In this document: in pieces, positions 8,827 to 16,963 of the stretch
How the letters are laid out: each line of letters opens with the position of its first letter
Position numbering within the stretch: the first letter of the stretch is position 1
Assembly (NCBI GenBank): GCA_025360745.1
Contig: JANYBP010000063.1
Span: 1-64,000, forward strand
DNA length: 64,000 nucleotides
Direction of reading: 5' to 3'
Source of the DNA: a bacterium
GTDB lineage: Bacteria; Verrucomicrobiota; Kiritimatiellia; CAIKKV01; CAIYGI01
Notes under the pieces: generated by a model
Database searches by the model: none
The model's input: only the letters and a program-made list of their open reading frames with translations
Told to the model about the DNA's origin: nothing
Made by a program: the position numbers and the translations under genes

Positions 8827-8926
8827 CACTTAGTCGGCACTCTTAATCGGGTACGCTTAGTTGCTTACACTTAATAGACTAAGGGTTCGACTAAGTGTAA
8901 CCGACTAAGGGTAGGGACTAAGTGTC
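8827..8926. repeat. CTAAGTGT-type intergenic repeat, copy B
   Basis: Contains CACTTAGTCGG-like units at the left and GACTAAG units at about 8877, 8889, 8902 and 8916 at the right, so opposite orientations face each other. The segment 8888-8926 repeats 4598-4635 almost exactly. It lies between the thioesterase and the DUF362 gene and is followed directly by a heptamer array. The rest of 8687-9005 shows no gene. Confidence 0.8.
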
Positions 8927-8931
8927 TCAGG

Positions 8932-8962
8932 ACCTTCCACCTTCCACCTTCCACCTTCTTCC
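8932..8962. repeat. Heptamer array, ACCTTCC type (about 4 units)
   Basis: Three perfect ACCTTCC units and a fourth variant, strictly period 7, lie just upstream of the DUF362 start. An in-frame ATG at 8922 would translate the array (PSTFHLLPP), but this is probably not the real start. Confidence 0.85.
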
Positions 8963-9005
8963 CCCATACTTGCCCGCAATCGAACCACGCTGTAATATTC
9001 CCCGC

Positions 9006-10319
9006 ATGTCCGCCAAATCCAAAGTCGCCCTGCTTCGCACCACCCCCGCCACGGTGTTGGAGGATTACCACCGGCTGATGAATCTGGCTGGCTATCAGCA
9101 GGTTTTGGACAAGCAGCGCGATACCGCCCTCAAGATCAACATCAGCTGGCACTTCTTCTATCCCGGCAGTTCCACAACGCCCTGGCAGCTCGAAGGCGTC
9201 ATCCGTACGCTCAAGCGCGATGGGTTCAAGCCCGAATTGATCCACGCCTGTCATAACCGCACGGTGGTGATCGACGCCCATCTCGGCGAGCGCGCGAACA
9301 AACAGATCAACGTGATCCAGGCCCACGGTCTGCGTAATGTACACCTCTACGAAGGCGAGGAGTGGATCAACGTGCGCGATGCCGTCGGCAGTCTGACGGA
9401 CCAGTTTTTGTGCCTGAATCAGGTCTATCCCGACGGGTTCATGATTCCCAAGCGCTTCATCGGCGAGAACATCATCCACCTGCCGACGATCAAGACGCAC
9501 GTTTTCACCACCACCACCGGCGCCATGAAAAACGCCTTCGGCGGACTTTTGAACGAGCGCCGCCACTGGACCCACCCGGTGATCCACGAGACCCTTGTGG
9601 ACCTGCTGATGATCCAGAAGAAAATCCATCCCGGCCTTTTTGCCGTCATGGACGGTACCTTTGCCGGCGACGGCCCCGGCCCGCGCTGCATGGTGCCGTA
9701 TGTGAAGAACGTGATTCTGGCGTCGGCCGATCAGGTGGCCATCGATGCCGTCGCCGCCAAGCTGATGGGTTTCGATCCGCTTTCCGACATCAAGTTTATC
9801 CGCCTGGCCCATGAAAAAGGACTCGGCTGCGGCGATCCGCGCGAGATCGAAATCGTCGGCGACGCCGATCTCGCCGCCGAGAACTGGCATTTTGTGGGAC
9901 CGTTCAAGAAAATGACCTTCGCCAGCCGCATGCAGCACCTGATCTACTGGGGACCGCTGCGCAAGCCGCTGGAGTGGACGCTCAAGACCGTCGCCGCTCC
10001 CTGGGCCTACGTCGCCAGCATCCTTTACCACGACGCCTTCTGGTATCCCGCCCATCAGAAGCGCGTGCATGACATTCTGCACAGCGCCTGGGGCCGCCTG
10101 TTCCACAACTGGGAAAAGCTGACCATCCCGCCCGACGACCTGACCACGCCGGGCTGGGCCGATGTCGGCAGCGCGCCGGCGAAACTGCACAAGGAAACCA
10201 TGAAATTAATCGGCCGGGCCTTCAGCATCCTCGGCCTCTGCGTCAAAGAAGCCCCCGAATTCCACCTGCGCCCCAAACGTCAATCCCCGCCCCCGCCGCC
10301 CCCAACATCGGCCACGTAA
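9006..10319 (+). CDS. DUF362 domain protein
   Basis: About 437 residues from the ATG at 9006 (MSAKSKVALLRT). It has the DUF362 core: a ferredoxin-less domain with KINISWHFFYPGSSTTPWQLEGVIRTLK, INVIQAHGL, IIHLPTIKTHVFTTTTGAMKNAFGGLL and an ADQVAIDAVAAKLMGFDP motif typical of the family. Some DUF362 proteins carry 4Fe-4S clusters and act near sulfur or glycoconjugate genes; no cysteine cluster is seen here. The C-terminus is a six-proline run. It sits upstream of the glycosyltransferase cluster, but a shared role is only a guess. Confidence 0.8.
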   Translation: MSAKSKVALLRTTPATVLEDYHRLMNLAGYQQVLDKQRDTALKINISWHFFYPGSSTTPWQLEGVIRTLKRDGFKPELIHACHNRTVVIDAHLGERANKQINVIQAHGLRNVHLYEGEEWINVRDAVGSLTDQFLCLNQVYPDGFMIPKRFIGENIIHLPTIKTHVFTTTTGAMKNAFGGLLNERRHWTHPVIHETLVDLLMIQKKIHPGLFAVMDGTFAGDGPGPRCMVPYVKNVILASADQVAIDAVAAKLMGFDPLSDIKFIRLAHEKGLGCGDPREIEIVGDADLAAENWHFVGPFKKMTFASRMQHLIYWGPLRKPLEWTLKTVAAPWAYVASILYHDAFWYPAHQKRVHDILHSAWGRLFHNWEKLTIPPDDLTTPGWADVGSAPAKLHKETMKLIGRAFSILGLCVKEAPEFHLRPKRQSPPPPPPTSAT

Positions 10320-10363
10320 GCATAAACCAGAATTTTTCGCGCCAAGCAAAGGCCGGGAAAAAT

Positions 10364-10558
10364 ATGAAGAAGTTTCTGAAAGGTCGTCCAGTGGAAGAAG
10401 AGAAGAAGCGTGATCTCGCCAGTCTGGCCGGAAAATGGAGTCAGGAGGAATGCGATGCGTTCGACCATAACACGCTGGTCTTCGATCATATCGACATGGC
10501 CTCCTGGAAACATCTGTTCCTAAATATTAACCTAACAGCCTTCAGTCTTCAGCCTTAA
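10364..10558 (+). CDS. Small antitoxin-like protein with a repeat-derived C-terminus
   Basis: A 64-residue charged protein. The segment DLASLAGKWSQEECDAFDH, then NTLVFDHIDMASWK, resembles the tail of small type II antitoxins (Trp-Ser-acidic-rich segment followed by an IDxxxW ending), but no toxin gene is adjacent. The last eight residues (LTAFSLQP) come from a CAGCCTT heptamer array, so the original end has been replaced or extended. It could be an orphan antitoxin remnant or not expressed at all. Confidence 0.45.
   Translation: MKKFLKGRPVEEEKKRDLASLAGKWSQEECDAFDHNTLVFDHIDMASWKHLFLNINLTAFSLQP
10536..10556. repeat. Heptamer array, CAGCCTT type (3 units)
   Basis: CAGCCTT, CAGTCTT, CAGCCTT in exact period 7, overlapping the 3' end of the small antitoxin-like frame and 18 bases before the first glycosyltransferase. 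Confidence 0.85.
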
Positions 10559-10574
10559 TGCCTTTCCTTCCCCC

Positions 10575-11693
10575 ATGCGCGTCTGTCTTGATGTTCAACC
10601 CGCGGTGAGTCAGCGAGCCGGTGTGGGCCGTTACACGCGGTCGCTGGTCGAGCGCCTGGCGCCCGTGGCCCAGGCGCACGGGGATCGACTCGCGCTTTTT
10701 TACTTCGACTTCCAGCGCCGCGGTGAGGCTTTGTGCGCGCCGGGCGCCGAAGTCCGCGCCGTGCGCTGGCTGCCCGGGCGCTATGTGCAGCAGGCCTGGC
10801 GCAGACTGGACTGGCCGCCTTTCGACTGGTTCGCGGGCCGCGCGGATGTCTATCACTTTCCCAATTTCGCGGCGCCGCCGCTCACCCGCGGCGCCGCCGT
10901 CGTCAACATTCACGACCTCGGTTTTCTGCGCTACCCGCAGTACGCCGAAGCGCGCAATCAGAGTTACCTGGCCTCCGTCATTCAACGCGCCGCCCGCCGC
11001 GCCGCCCGCATTGTCACCGCCTCGCAGTTTGCCGCGGGCGAGATCGCCGAGTGGCTGCATGCGCCCGCCGAAAAAGTGCGCGTGATCGCCAACGGACTCG
11101 ACATTCGACCGCCCGCAGCCGACGCCGTGCCGGCGTTGCGGCGCCGCCTCGGTTTGGAGCGGCCATACCTGCTGCATGTCGGCACACTGGAGCCGCGCAA
11201 GAACCTGGAGTTCCTGGTGCGGGTGTTCGAGCGACTGCGCGGTTTCGACGGCGACCTCGTGCTGAGCGGCGCGCTGGGCTGGAAATACGAAGCGCTGCTC
11301 GCGCGCATCGCCGCCTCGCCGCTCGCCGCTCGCATCCGGCGGCTGGACTACGTGGCCGAGACCGATCTGCCCGCGCTCTACGCCGGCGCCGCGCTGTTTG
11401 CGATTCCGTCGCACTACGAGGGCTTCGGCTTCCCGCCGCTGGAAGCGATGGCCTGCGGCACGCCGGTCGTATCGTCCGTCGGCGGTTCGCTCCAGGAGGT
11501 GCTGGGCGATGCCGCGGTGGTGATGCCGCCGGGGGCTGGCGCCGCGGAGTGGGCGGCGGTCATCGAGAAGCTGCTGGGCGATACCGCGCGCCGCGCCGAA
11601 CTGACGGCGCGCGGACGGCGGCAGGCGGCGCGCTACACCTGGGAAGCCGCCGCCCGCGCCACCTGGGATGTCTATCGCGAGGTGGGCGCATGA
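10575..11693 (+). CDS. Family 4 glycosyltransferase (first of three)
   Basis: 372 residues with a two-domain GT-B fold. N-terminal MRVCLDVQPAVSQRAGVGRYTRSL is the usual GT4 opening with a donor/acceptor glycine loop; the C-terminal domain has LHVGTLEPRKNLEFLV and SHYEGFGFPPLEAMACGTPVV, including the EX7E-type motif that binds the nucleotide sugar. It is expected to be cytoplasmic or peripheral at the inner membrane and to add a sugar during polysaccharide or LPS assembly. The stop overlaps the next start (ATGA), so three transferases form one translationally coupled unit. The ATG at 10575 has no Shine-Dalgarno; the upstream bases are pyrimidine-rich repeat DNA. Confidence 0.88.
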   Translation: MRVCLDVQPAVSQRAGVGRYTRSLVERLAPVAQAHGDRLALFYFDFQRRGEALCAPGAEVRAVRWLPGRYVQQAWRRLDWPPFDWFAGRADVYHFPNFAAPPLTRGAAVVNIHDLGFLRYPQYAEARNQSYLASVIQRAARRAARIVTASQFAAGEIAEWLHAPAEKVRVIANGLDIRPPAADAVPALRRRLGLERPYLLHVGTLEPRKNLEFLVRVFERLRGFDGDLVLSGALGWKYEALLARIAASPLAARIRRLDYVAETDLPALYAGAALFAIPSHYEGFGFPPLEAMACGTPVVSSVGGSLQEVLGDAAVVMPPGAGAAEWAAVIEKLLGDTARRAELTARGRRQAARYTWEAAARATWDVYREVGA

Positions 11694-12973
11694 AGATCGG
11701 ACTCGACGCCCGCTGGATCTTTCGCGAAATCAGCGGCATTGGCATGGTCACGCGCGAATTGATCAGGGAACTGCCGCGCCTCGCTCCCAACGACAGTTTC
11801 ACGCTCTACTTTCAAGACCCCGCCGTCCGCGACCGCACCTTTGCCGAAACCGGCGTGGACCGGCTGCCGAATGTCCGCGGCGTGTTGTTGAAACATGGGA
11901 TCTTCGATCCGATCGGCCAACTGACCATGCCGGGACAGTTGCGGCGCGACGGCATCGAGCTCTACCACTCGACGAACTACATGCTGCCGCTGGCGGCCTT
12001 TTCGCCGCGGCATAACCGCCGCCCGGTCTGCGTGCTCACCATCCACGACCTGATCCCATTGCTTGCCCCGCGGGAGACGCCGCACGCGCTCAAAACCCGC
12101 TTCCTTCCTGTCTTCCGCTGCTTGTTCAACGCCGCGGTCCGGCGGGCCGACGCGATTCTGACGCCCAGCGACGCTTCGCGCGCCGATCTTGTACGCACGC
12201 TGCGGATGCCTGCCGTCCGCCAGGCCGACGTGGTGCGCGTGTATAACGGCATCTCGCCGATGTTTTGTCCCGACCCCGCGGGCGCCGCCGCTCCGCCGTC
12301 CGGAACGGACGCAACCGCGCGCACCCGGCGCTTGCTCTACGTTGGCCGCGCCGATCCGTACAAGAACCTGACCGCGCTGGTGGAAGCCTTCGCCGTGGCC
12401 CGTCGGCTGGCGCCCTGGCCGTTGCAGCTCACGCTGCTGGGCGCGCCCGATACCAGATATCCCGAAGCGGCTCGGCGCGCGGCCGCGCTCGGGCTTGGCG
12501 GCGACGCCATCCGCTGGACCGGCTACAGCGACCCTTCGGCCACGCTGGCGGCCTATCGCGCCGCCGATCTGCTGGTGCATCCCGCCCGTCACGAAGGCTT
12601 CGGACTGCCGGTGGCGGAGGCCATGGCCGCCGGCCTGCCCGTGCTGGCCAACGATATACCCGTGCTGCGGGAAATCGCCGGCGAAGCGGCGGTGTTCGCC
12701 GACGCTGGCGCGCCCGAACAATTCGCGCGCGCTATGCTCGACCTCCTGCAGGACCCGGCGCGGCTGGCCGCGCTGCGGGCCGCCGGCCTGGCGCGCGCCG
12801 CCGCTTATACCTGGCAGCGGGCCGCGGCGGAAACGTTGGCCGTCTACCGCGCCGCCGCCGCACGTTTGGCAGGAAACCAAAATTGGATTTTAGACAATGG
12901 AGGGACGACCTCCGTGTCGTCCGCCAGGAACGGTCGGGACGGAGCCCGACCCTCCAGAGGGTGGGAAAAATGA
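11690..12973 (+). CDS. Family 4 glycosyltransferase (second of three)
   Basis: 427 residues, GT-B fold. MKIGLDARWIFREISGIGMVTREL opens the acceptor domain; the donor domain has LLYVGRADPYKNLTALVEAF and HPARHEGFGLPVAEAMAAGLPVL (EX7E-type). The ATG at 11690 overlaps the preceding stop by four bases. About 30 C-terminal residues after AARLAGNQ (for example NGGTTSVSSARNGRDGARPS) are encoded by REP-like repeat DNA rather than by family sequence, so the native end was probably near 12880. Likely works with its two neighbours on the same glycan. Confidence 0.88.
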   Translation: MKIGLDARWIFREISGIGMVTRELIRELPRLAPNDSFTLYFQDPAVRDRTFAETGVDRLPNVRGVLLKHGIFDPIGQLTMPGQLRRDGIELYHSTNYMLPLAAFSPRHNRRPVCVLTIHDLIPLLAPRETPHALKTRFLPVFRCLFNAAVRRADAILTPSDASRADLVRTLRMPAVRQADVVRVYNGISPMFCPDPAGAAAPPSGTDATARTRRLLYVGRADPYKNLTALVEAFAVARRLAPWPLQLTLLGAPDTRYPEAARRAAALGLGGDAIRWTGYSDPSATLAAYRAADLLVHPARHEGFGLPVAEAMAAGLPVLANDIPVLREIAGEAAVFADAGAPEQFARAMLDLLQDPARLAALRAAGLARAAAYTWQRAAAETLAVYRAAAARLAGNQNWILDNGGTTSVSSARNGRDGARPSRGWEK

Positions 12974-13013
12974 CCTCTCCGGGCAATGGAGGGACGACCT
13001 CCGTGTCGTCCGC
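12895..13013. repeat. REP-like palindromic repeat, two direct copies with a central hairpin
   Basis: The same 30 bases occur at 12895-12924 and 12984-13013; each contains a 7-bp stem, GGACGAC with GTCGTCC, around a six-base loop. Between them a second hairpin pairs GGTCGGG with CCCGACC. The element spans the junction of two glycosyltransferase genes and supplies the C-terminus of one and the N-terminus of the next. Confidence 0.85.
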
Positions 13014-14172
13014 GGATGTCTTGAATAAGGTTCGGCAGAATATTCTGCCAACTGCCAACTTCCCACTGCCGACTGACTTACGTGTCGTTCTCGGACACGA
13101 CTGGCTGACCGGCATGCGCGGCGGAGAGCGGGTGCTGGAACTCGCCGCCGGCCGTTATCCCGCGGCGCCGATCATGACGCTGCTCTGTAATCCCGCCGCG
13201 ATCAGTCCGGCGCTCAAGGCGCATCCGATCGTGACCTCGCCGCTGCAGCGTCTGCCCGGCGTCGCCGCCTACTATCGCCGCCTGCTGCCGCTATTTCCCG
13301 CCGCCGAGGCCGCGTTGCGGTGTCCGCCGGCCGATCTTGTGATCACCTTCAGCCACTGCGTGGCCAAGGGGCTGCGCCCGCCCCGCGGCGCGCGTCATCT
13401 CTGCTATTGCTTCACCCCGATGCGCTACGCCTGGTTGTTCTTCGACGAGTATATCGGGCGCAATTCCGTGAAGCGGCTGATCAGCGCGCCGCTTTTCGCC
13501 TGGCTGCGCCGCTGGGATCGCCGCAGCGCGGCGCGTGTGGATCGCTTCGTGGCCATCAGTCGCCACGTTCAGTCGCGCATCGCGCGCTTTTACGGGCGGG
13601 ACTCGGACGTGGTCTATCCGCCGGTACACACGGAATTCTGGACGCCCGGCGCCACCCAACCCGCGGGCGATTACGATCTGATCGTTTCGGCGCTGGTGCC
13701 TTACAAACGTCTTGATCTGGCGGTGCGCCTTTACAGCCGCACCGGGCGGCCGCTGGTCGTGGCCGGCGTCGGCGGCGAGCGCGCCCGCCTTGAGGCGGCG
13801 GCGGGTCCGAACGTGCGTTTTCTGGGCTGGCAGCCGGACGAGGCGCTGCGCGAACTCTACCGCGGCTGCCGCATGCTGCTGTTTCCCGGCGAGGAGGATT
13901 TTGGCATTGTGCCCCTTGAGGCCATGGCCTGCGGGCGTCCGGTGGTGGCCTTGGCGCGCGGCGGCGCGCTGGAAACCGTGGTGGACGGCCGGACCGGGGT
14001 CTTTTTTGCCGAACAAACCGCGGCCGCGTTGGAAGAGGCCGTGGCCCGCGCCGCCGCCGTTGCCTGGGACCGCGCCGCCATCCGTGCCCATGCCTGCGGC
14101 TTCGGCCAGGCGCAGTTCCTGGCTGGCTTCGACACCGCCGTACGCAAGGTGATGAATGTCGTTCGCAATTGA
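12970..14172 (+). CDS. Family 4 glycosyltransferase (third of three), start region replaced by repeats
   Basis: 400 residues from the ATG at 12970, which overlaps the previous stop (ATGA). The family sequence begins only at RVVLGHDWLTGMRGGERVLE (about residue 38), the usual N-terminus of these transferases; the first ~37 residues are translated from the REP-like element and a CTGCCAA heptamer array. A TTG at 13021 is an alternative start. The donor domain shows LIVSALVPYKRLDLAVRLY, FLGWQPDEALRELY and FPGEEDFGIVPLEAMACGRPVV. GT4 enzyme of a surface-glycan pathway, product unknown. Confidence 0.85.
   Translation: MTSPGNGGTTSVSSADVLNKVRQNILPTANFPLPTDLRVVLGHDWLTGMRGGERVLELAAGRYPAAPIMTLLCNPAAISPALKAHPIVTSPLQRLPGVAAYYRRLLPLFPAAEAALRCPPADLVITFSHCVAKGLRPPRGARHLCYCFTPMRYAWLFFDEYIGRNSVKRLISAPLFAWLRRWDRRSAARVDRFVAISRHVQSRIARFYGRDSDVVYPPVHTEFWTPGATQPAGDYDLIVSALVPYKRLDLAVRLYSRTGRPLVVAGVGGERARLEAAAGPNVRFLGWQPDEALRELYRGCRMLLFPGEEDFGIVPLEAMACGRPVVALARGGALETVVDGRTGVFFAEQTAAALEEAVARAAAVAWDRAAIRAHACGFGQAQFLAGFDTAVRKVMNVVRN
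13045..13079. repeat. Heptamer array, CTGCCAA type (5 units)
   Basis: CTGCCAA, CTGCCAA, CTTCCCA, CTGCCGA, CTGACTT in exact period 7, immediately before the conserved part of the third glycosyltransferase and in frame with it. Confidence 0.85.
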
Positions 14173-14190
14173 ATGACATTGGGCTATAAT
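14162..14190 (+). promoter_or_regulatory. Predicted sigma70-type promoter for the mgtA unit
   Basis: A perfect TATAAT at 14185-14190 with TTCGCA at 14162-14167 and a 17-base spacer. Transcription would start near 14197, about 23 bases before a short ORF that overlaps mgtA. Confidence 0.6.
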
Positions 14191-14219
14191 TCCGCGCCTG
14201 CGTCGTAGGTATCGAACAC

Positions 14220-14309
14220 ATGACCGTTGACGAAGTCAAATTGCTTGCACGCCTGCTGATGTTTAAGCCCGGCCATCTGGCGGCGGGAATGGCGGAGCTC
14301 AATGCTTAG
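14220..14309 (+). CDS. 29-residue ORF overlapping the mgtA start (possible leader peptide)
   Basis: An ATG at 14220 opens a 29-codon frame (MTVDEVKLLARLLMFKPGHL and nine more residues) ending in TAG at 14307-14309. The stop lies inside mgtA, whose ATG is at 14302, so the two overlap by 8 bases in different frames. It is the first ORF after the predicted promoter. No membrane segment is evident. It may couple translation to mgtA or act as a regulatory leader; it is not a proline-rich analogue of mgtL. Confidence 0.45.
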   Translation: MTVDEVKLLARLLMFKPGHLAAGMAELNA

Positions 14310-16962
14310 GTCGCTTTTCGCCAAGATTTCCCCGGCGCTGGTGGTCAAGGAATCCACCACCAGGCACGCGCTGTCGGAACATGAGCGGCGGCTGGCGGAA
14401 CTTTGCGCGCAACCGGTGGAGCAGGTTCTGCGCGCGTTGGACTCCCGGCCCGAGGGATTGACGGCGGAGGAAGCGGAAAGCCGCCTGAAGGAGTTCGGGC
14501 GCAACGAGCCGGCGCATGCGGAGCGCGAGGGATTCTGGATCGATATTCTGCGCCGCTGCCGCAGTCCGTTGGTGATTCAGTTGCTGCTGATCGGCGGCAT
14601 TTCGGCGGCCATCGGCGAGATGGTCTCGTCCGTGATCGTGGGCGGGATGATCGTCCTGAGCGTGGGGCTGGCCTACGTGCAGGAACGCAAGTCCGGCCGG
14701 GCCGTGGAGAAACTACGCGCCCTGGTGCAGGCGCAGGTGACGGTGATCCGCGACGGACGGCAAATGGAAATCCCGATGGCGGAAACGGCGCCGGGCGACA
14801 TCGTCGTGCTGGACGCTGGCGCGATCATACCCGCCGACCTGCGCCTCCTGTCGGCCAGGGATCTTTTCGTCAGTCAGTCGGCGCTGACGGGCGAATCCAT
14901 GCCGGTGGAAAAAAACGCCGCCCCGTCCGCGACGGACGAGCAGGGGCTGCTGGCGTCGGTCACGGCCTGTTTCCAGGGCAGCACCGTCATGAGCGGCCTG
15001 GGCCGCGGGGTGGTGGTCAACACCGGCGCCCGCACCTACTTCGGTTCGATTTCCGAGCGGTTGGCCGCGCGCCAGCCCGAAACCAGTTTCGACAAGGGGC
15101 TGCGCTCCTTCACCTGGCTGATGATCCGCTTCATGGTCGTGATGGTCGGCCTGGTCTTCGTGCTGGTCGGCGTCACGAAAGGCGACTGGATGCAGGCGCT
15201 GCTCTTCGGGCTGTCGGTGGCGGTGGGACTGACGCCCGAGATGCTGCCGATGATCGTGACCGTGAACCTGGCCAAGGGCGCCCTGGCCATGTCGCACAAG
15301 AAGGCGATCGTCAAGCAGTTGTCGGCGATCCAGAACCTCGGGGCGATCGACGTGCTGTGCACGGACAAGACCGGCACGCTGACGCAGGACCGCGTGGTGC
15401 TGGAGCGGCACGTTGACGTGACCGGCCGCGAAAGCGACGACGTGCTGCGCTACGCCTACATGAACAGCTACTATCAGACAGGGCTGCGCAACCTGCTGGA
15501 CAGGGCCGTGCTGGCCTACAGCGAATTGGACGTGGAACGCAGTTGCCGCAAGGTTGACGAGCTGCCGTTCGATTTTCAGCGCCGCCGCATGTCGGTGGCG
15601 ATCGAGCACGAGGGCGACCACGTCCTGATTTGCAAGGGCGCGGTGCAGGAAATGTACGCCTGTTGCGACCGCTACCAGGTGGAGGACGAGGTTTTTCCGC
15701 TGATCGACATCATCCGCGACGATCTTTTCGACGAGGTCGCGGAGTTGAATCGCGACGGCTTCCGCGTGCTGGCGGTGGCCTACAGGGAGTACCCGCGCGA
15801 AAAGACGGTCTTCAACGTCGCGGACGAGTCCGGTTTGATCCTGCTCGGTTACATCGCCTTTTTCGATCCGCCCAAGGAGTCCTCCGCGCAGGCCATTGCC
15901 CATCTGCGCGAGCTGGGGGTGGCGATCAAGATATTGACCGGAGACAATCCGCTGGTCACGCGCAAAGTTTGCGCGGATGTCGGCCTGGACGGGCGGCAGA
16001 TCCTTACCGGGGACGAACTGGCGAAGTTGCCGCCGACCGGGTTTGCCGGGGCGGTGGAGGAAACGCACGTCTTCGCGCGGCTCTCGCCGAATCAGAAGGA
16101 GCAGATCATCCGCCAGTTGCAGGCGGCGGGCCATGTCGTCGGCTACCTGGGCGACGGCATCAACGATGCGCCCGCGCTCAAGACGGCGGATGTTGGCATT
16201 TCGGTGGATTCGGCGGTGGACGTGGCCAAGGAGGCGGCGGACATCGTGCTGCTGGAAAAGAGCCTGCTGGTGCTGGAAGACGGCATTCGCGAAGGCCGGC
16301 GCGTCTTCGCTAACATCGTCAAATACGTCCGCATGAGCGCCAGCTCCAACTTCGGCAACATGTTCAGCGTTGTCGGCGCGAGTTGCTTCCTGCCCTTTTT
16401 GCCCATGCGTCCGGTGCAGATCCTTTTGAACAACCTGCTCTACGATTTCTCGCAGACGGGCATTCCGTCCGACAATGTGGACGACGACCTGGTGGCGAAG
16501 CCGCGCAAGTGGAATGTCGGCAACATCGGGCGCTTCATGACCTTCATCGGTCCGATCAGTTCGATTTTCGACTACGCCACCTTCGCGCTGATGCTCTTCT
16601 TCTTCCATTGCCGCAACTTCACGCAGGCCGGGGTGGGGGTGGCGGACAAGGCCGGCCTGGAACGGCTGTTCCAAACCGGGTGGTTCGTCGAGTCGCTGCT
16701 GACGCAGACGCTGATCGTGCATATCATCCGCACCAGGCGCATTCCGTTCTTCGGCAGCCGGGCCTCGCTGCCGTTGATGCTGACCACGCTGGCGATCATG
16801 GCGGTGGGTGTCTGGCTGCCCTATTCGCGCTTCGCCGCCTCATTGGGATTCGTGCCGCTGCCGCCCGTCTATTGGGCCTGGATCGCCGGCTTCCTTCTGG
16901 TCTACAGTGTGCTGACGCACACGGTCAAGGTTTGGTTCCACAAGCGTTACGGAGACGATTGA
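14302..16962 (+). CDS. mgtA: Mg2+-importing P-type ATPase (P3B, MgtA-like)
   Basis: An 886-residue inner-membrane P-type ATPase. It has the actuator TGES (about 196-199), the phosphorylation motif DKTGTLT (about 355-361), GDGIND (about 617-622) and transmembrane segments in the MgtA arrangement, with VGLTPEMLPMIVTVNLAKGA in the ion path and LLNNLLYDFSQTGIPSDNVD near the C-terminus, both typical of MgtA/MgtB. It imports Mg2+ down its gradient using ATP. Length matches the family. It overlaps a short upstream ORF and is followed after one base by an EIIA-like gene, so the two are co-transcribed. Confidence 0.92.
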   Translation: MLRSLFAKISPALVVKESTTRHALSEHERRLAELCAQPVEQVLRALDSRPEGLTAEEAESRLKEFGRNEPAHAEREGFWIDILRRCRSPLVIQLLLIGGISAAIGEMVSSVIVGGMIVLSVGLAYVQERKSGRAVEKLRALVQAQVTVIRDGRQMEIPMAETAPGDIVVLDAGAIIPADLRLLSARDLFVSQSALTGESMPVEKNAAPSATDEQGLLASVTACFQGSTVMSGLGRGVVVNTGARTYFGSISERLAARQPETSFDKGLRSFTWLMIRFMVVMVGLVFVLVGVTKGDWMQALLFGLSVAVGLTPEMLPMIVTVNLAKGALAMSHKKAIVKQLSAIQNLGAIDVLCTDKTGTLTQDRVVLERHVDVTGRESDDVLRYAYMNSYYQTGLRNLLDRAVLAYSELDVERSCRKVDELPFDFQRRRMSVAIEHEGDHVLICKGAVQEMYACCDRYQVEDEVFPLIDIIRDDLFDEVAELNRDGFRVLAVAYREYPREKTVFNVADESGLILLGYIAFFDPPKESSAQAIAHLRELGVAIKILTGDNPLVTRKVCADVGLDGRQILTGDELAKLPPTGFAGAVEETHVFARLSPNQKEQIIRQLQAAGHVVGYLGDGINDAPALKTADVGISVDSAVDVAKEAADIVLLEKSLLVLEDGIREGRRVFANIVKYVRMSASSNFGNMFSVVGASCFLPFLPMRPVQILLNNLLYDFSQTGIPSDNVDDDLVAKPRKWNVGNIGRFMTFIGPISSIFDYATFALMLFFFHCRNFTQAGVGVADKAGLERLFQTGWFVESLLTQTLIVHIIRTRRIPFFGSRASLPLMLTTLAIMAVGVWLPYSRFAASLGFVPLPPVYWAWIAGFLLVYSVLTHTVKVWFHKRYGDD

Positions 16963-16963
16963 C

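Noticed and set aside
12265-12969. Upstream extension of the third glycosyltransferase frame
   Set aside because: The frame is open far upstream, but that part overlaps the second glycosyltransferase in another frame and has no family sequence.
14220-14309. Direct equivalent of the Pro-rich mgtL leader
   Set aside because: The 29-residue ORF has a single Pro codon and overlaps mgtA, unlike enteric mgtL.
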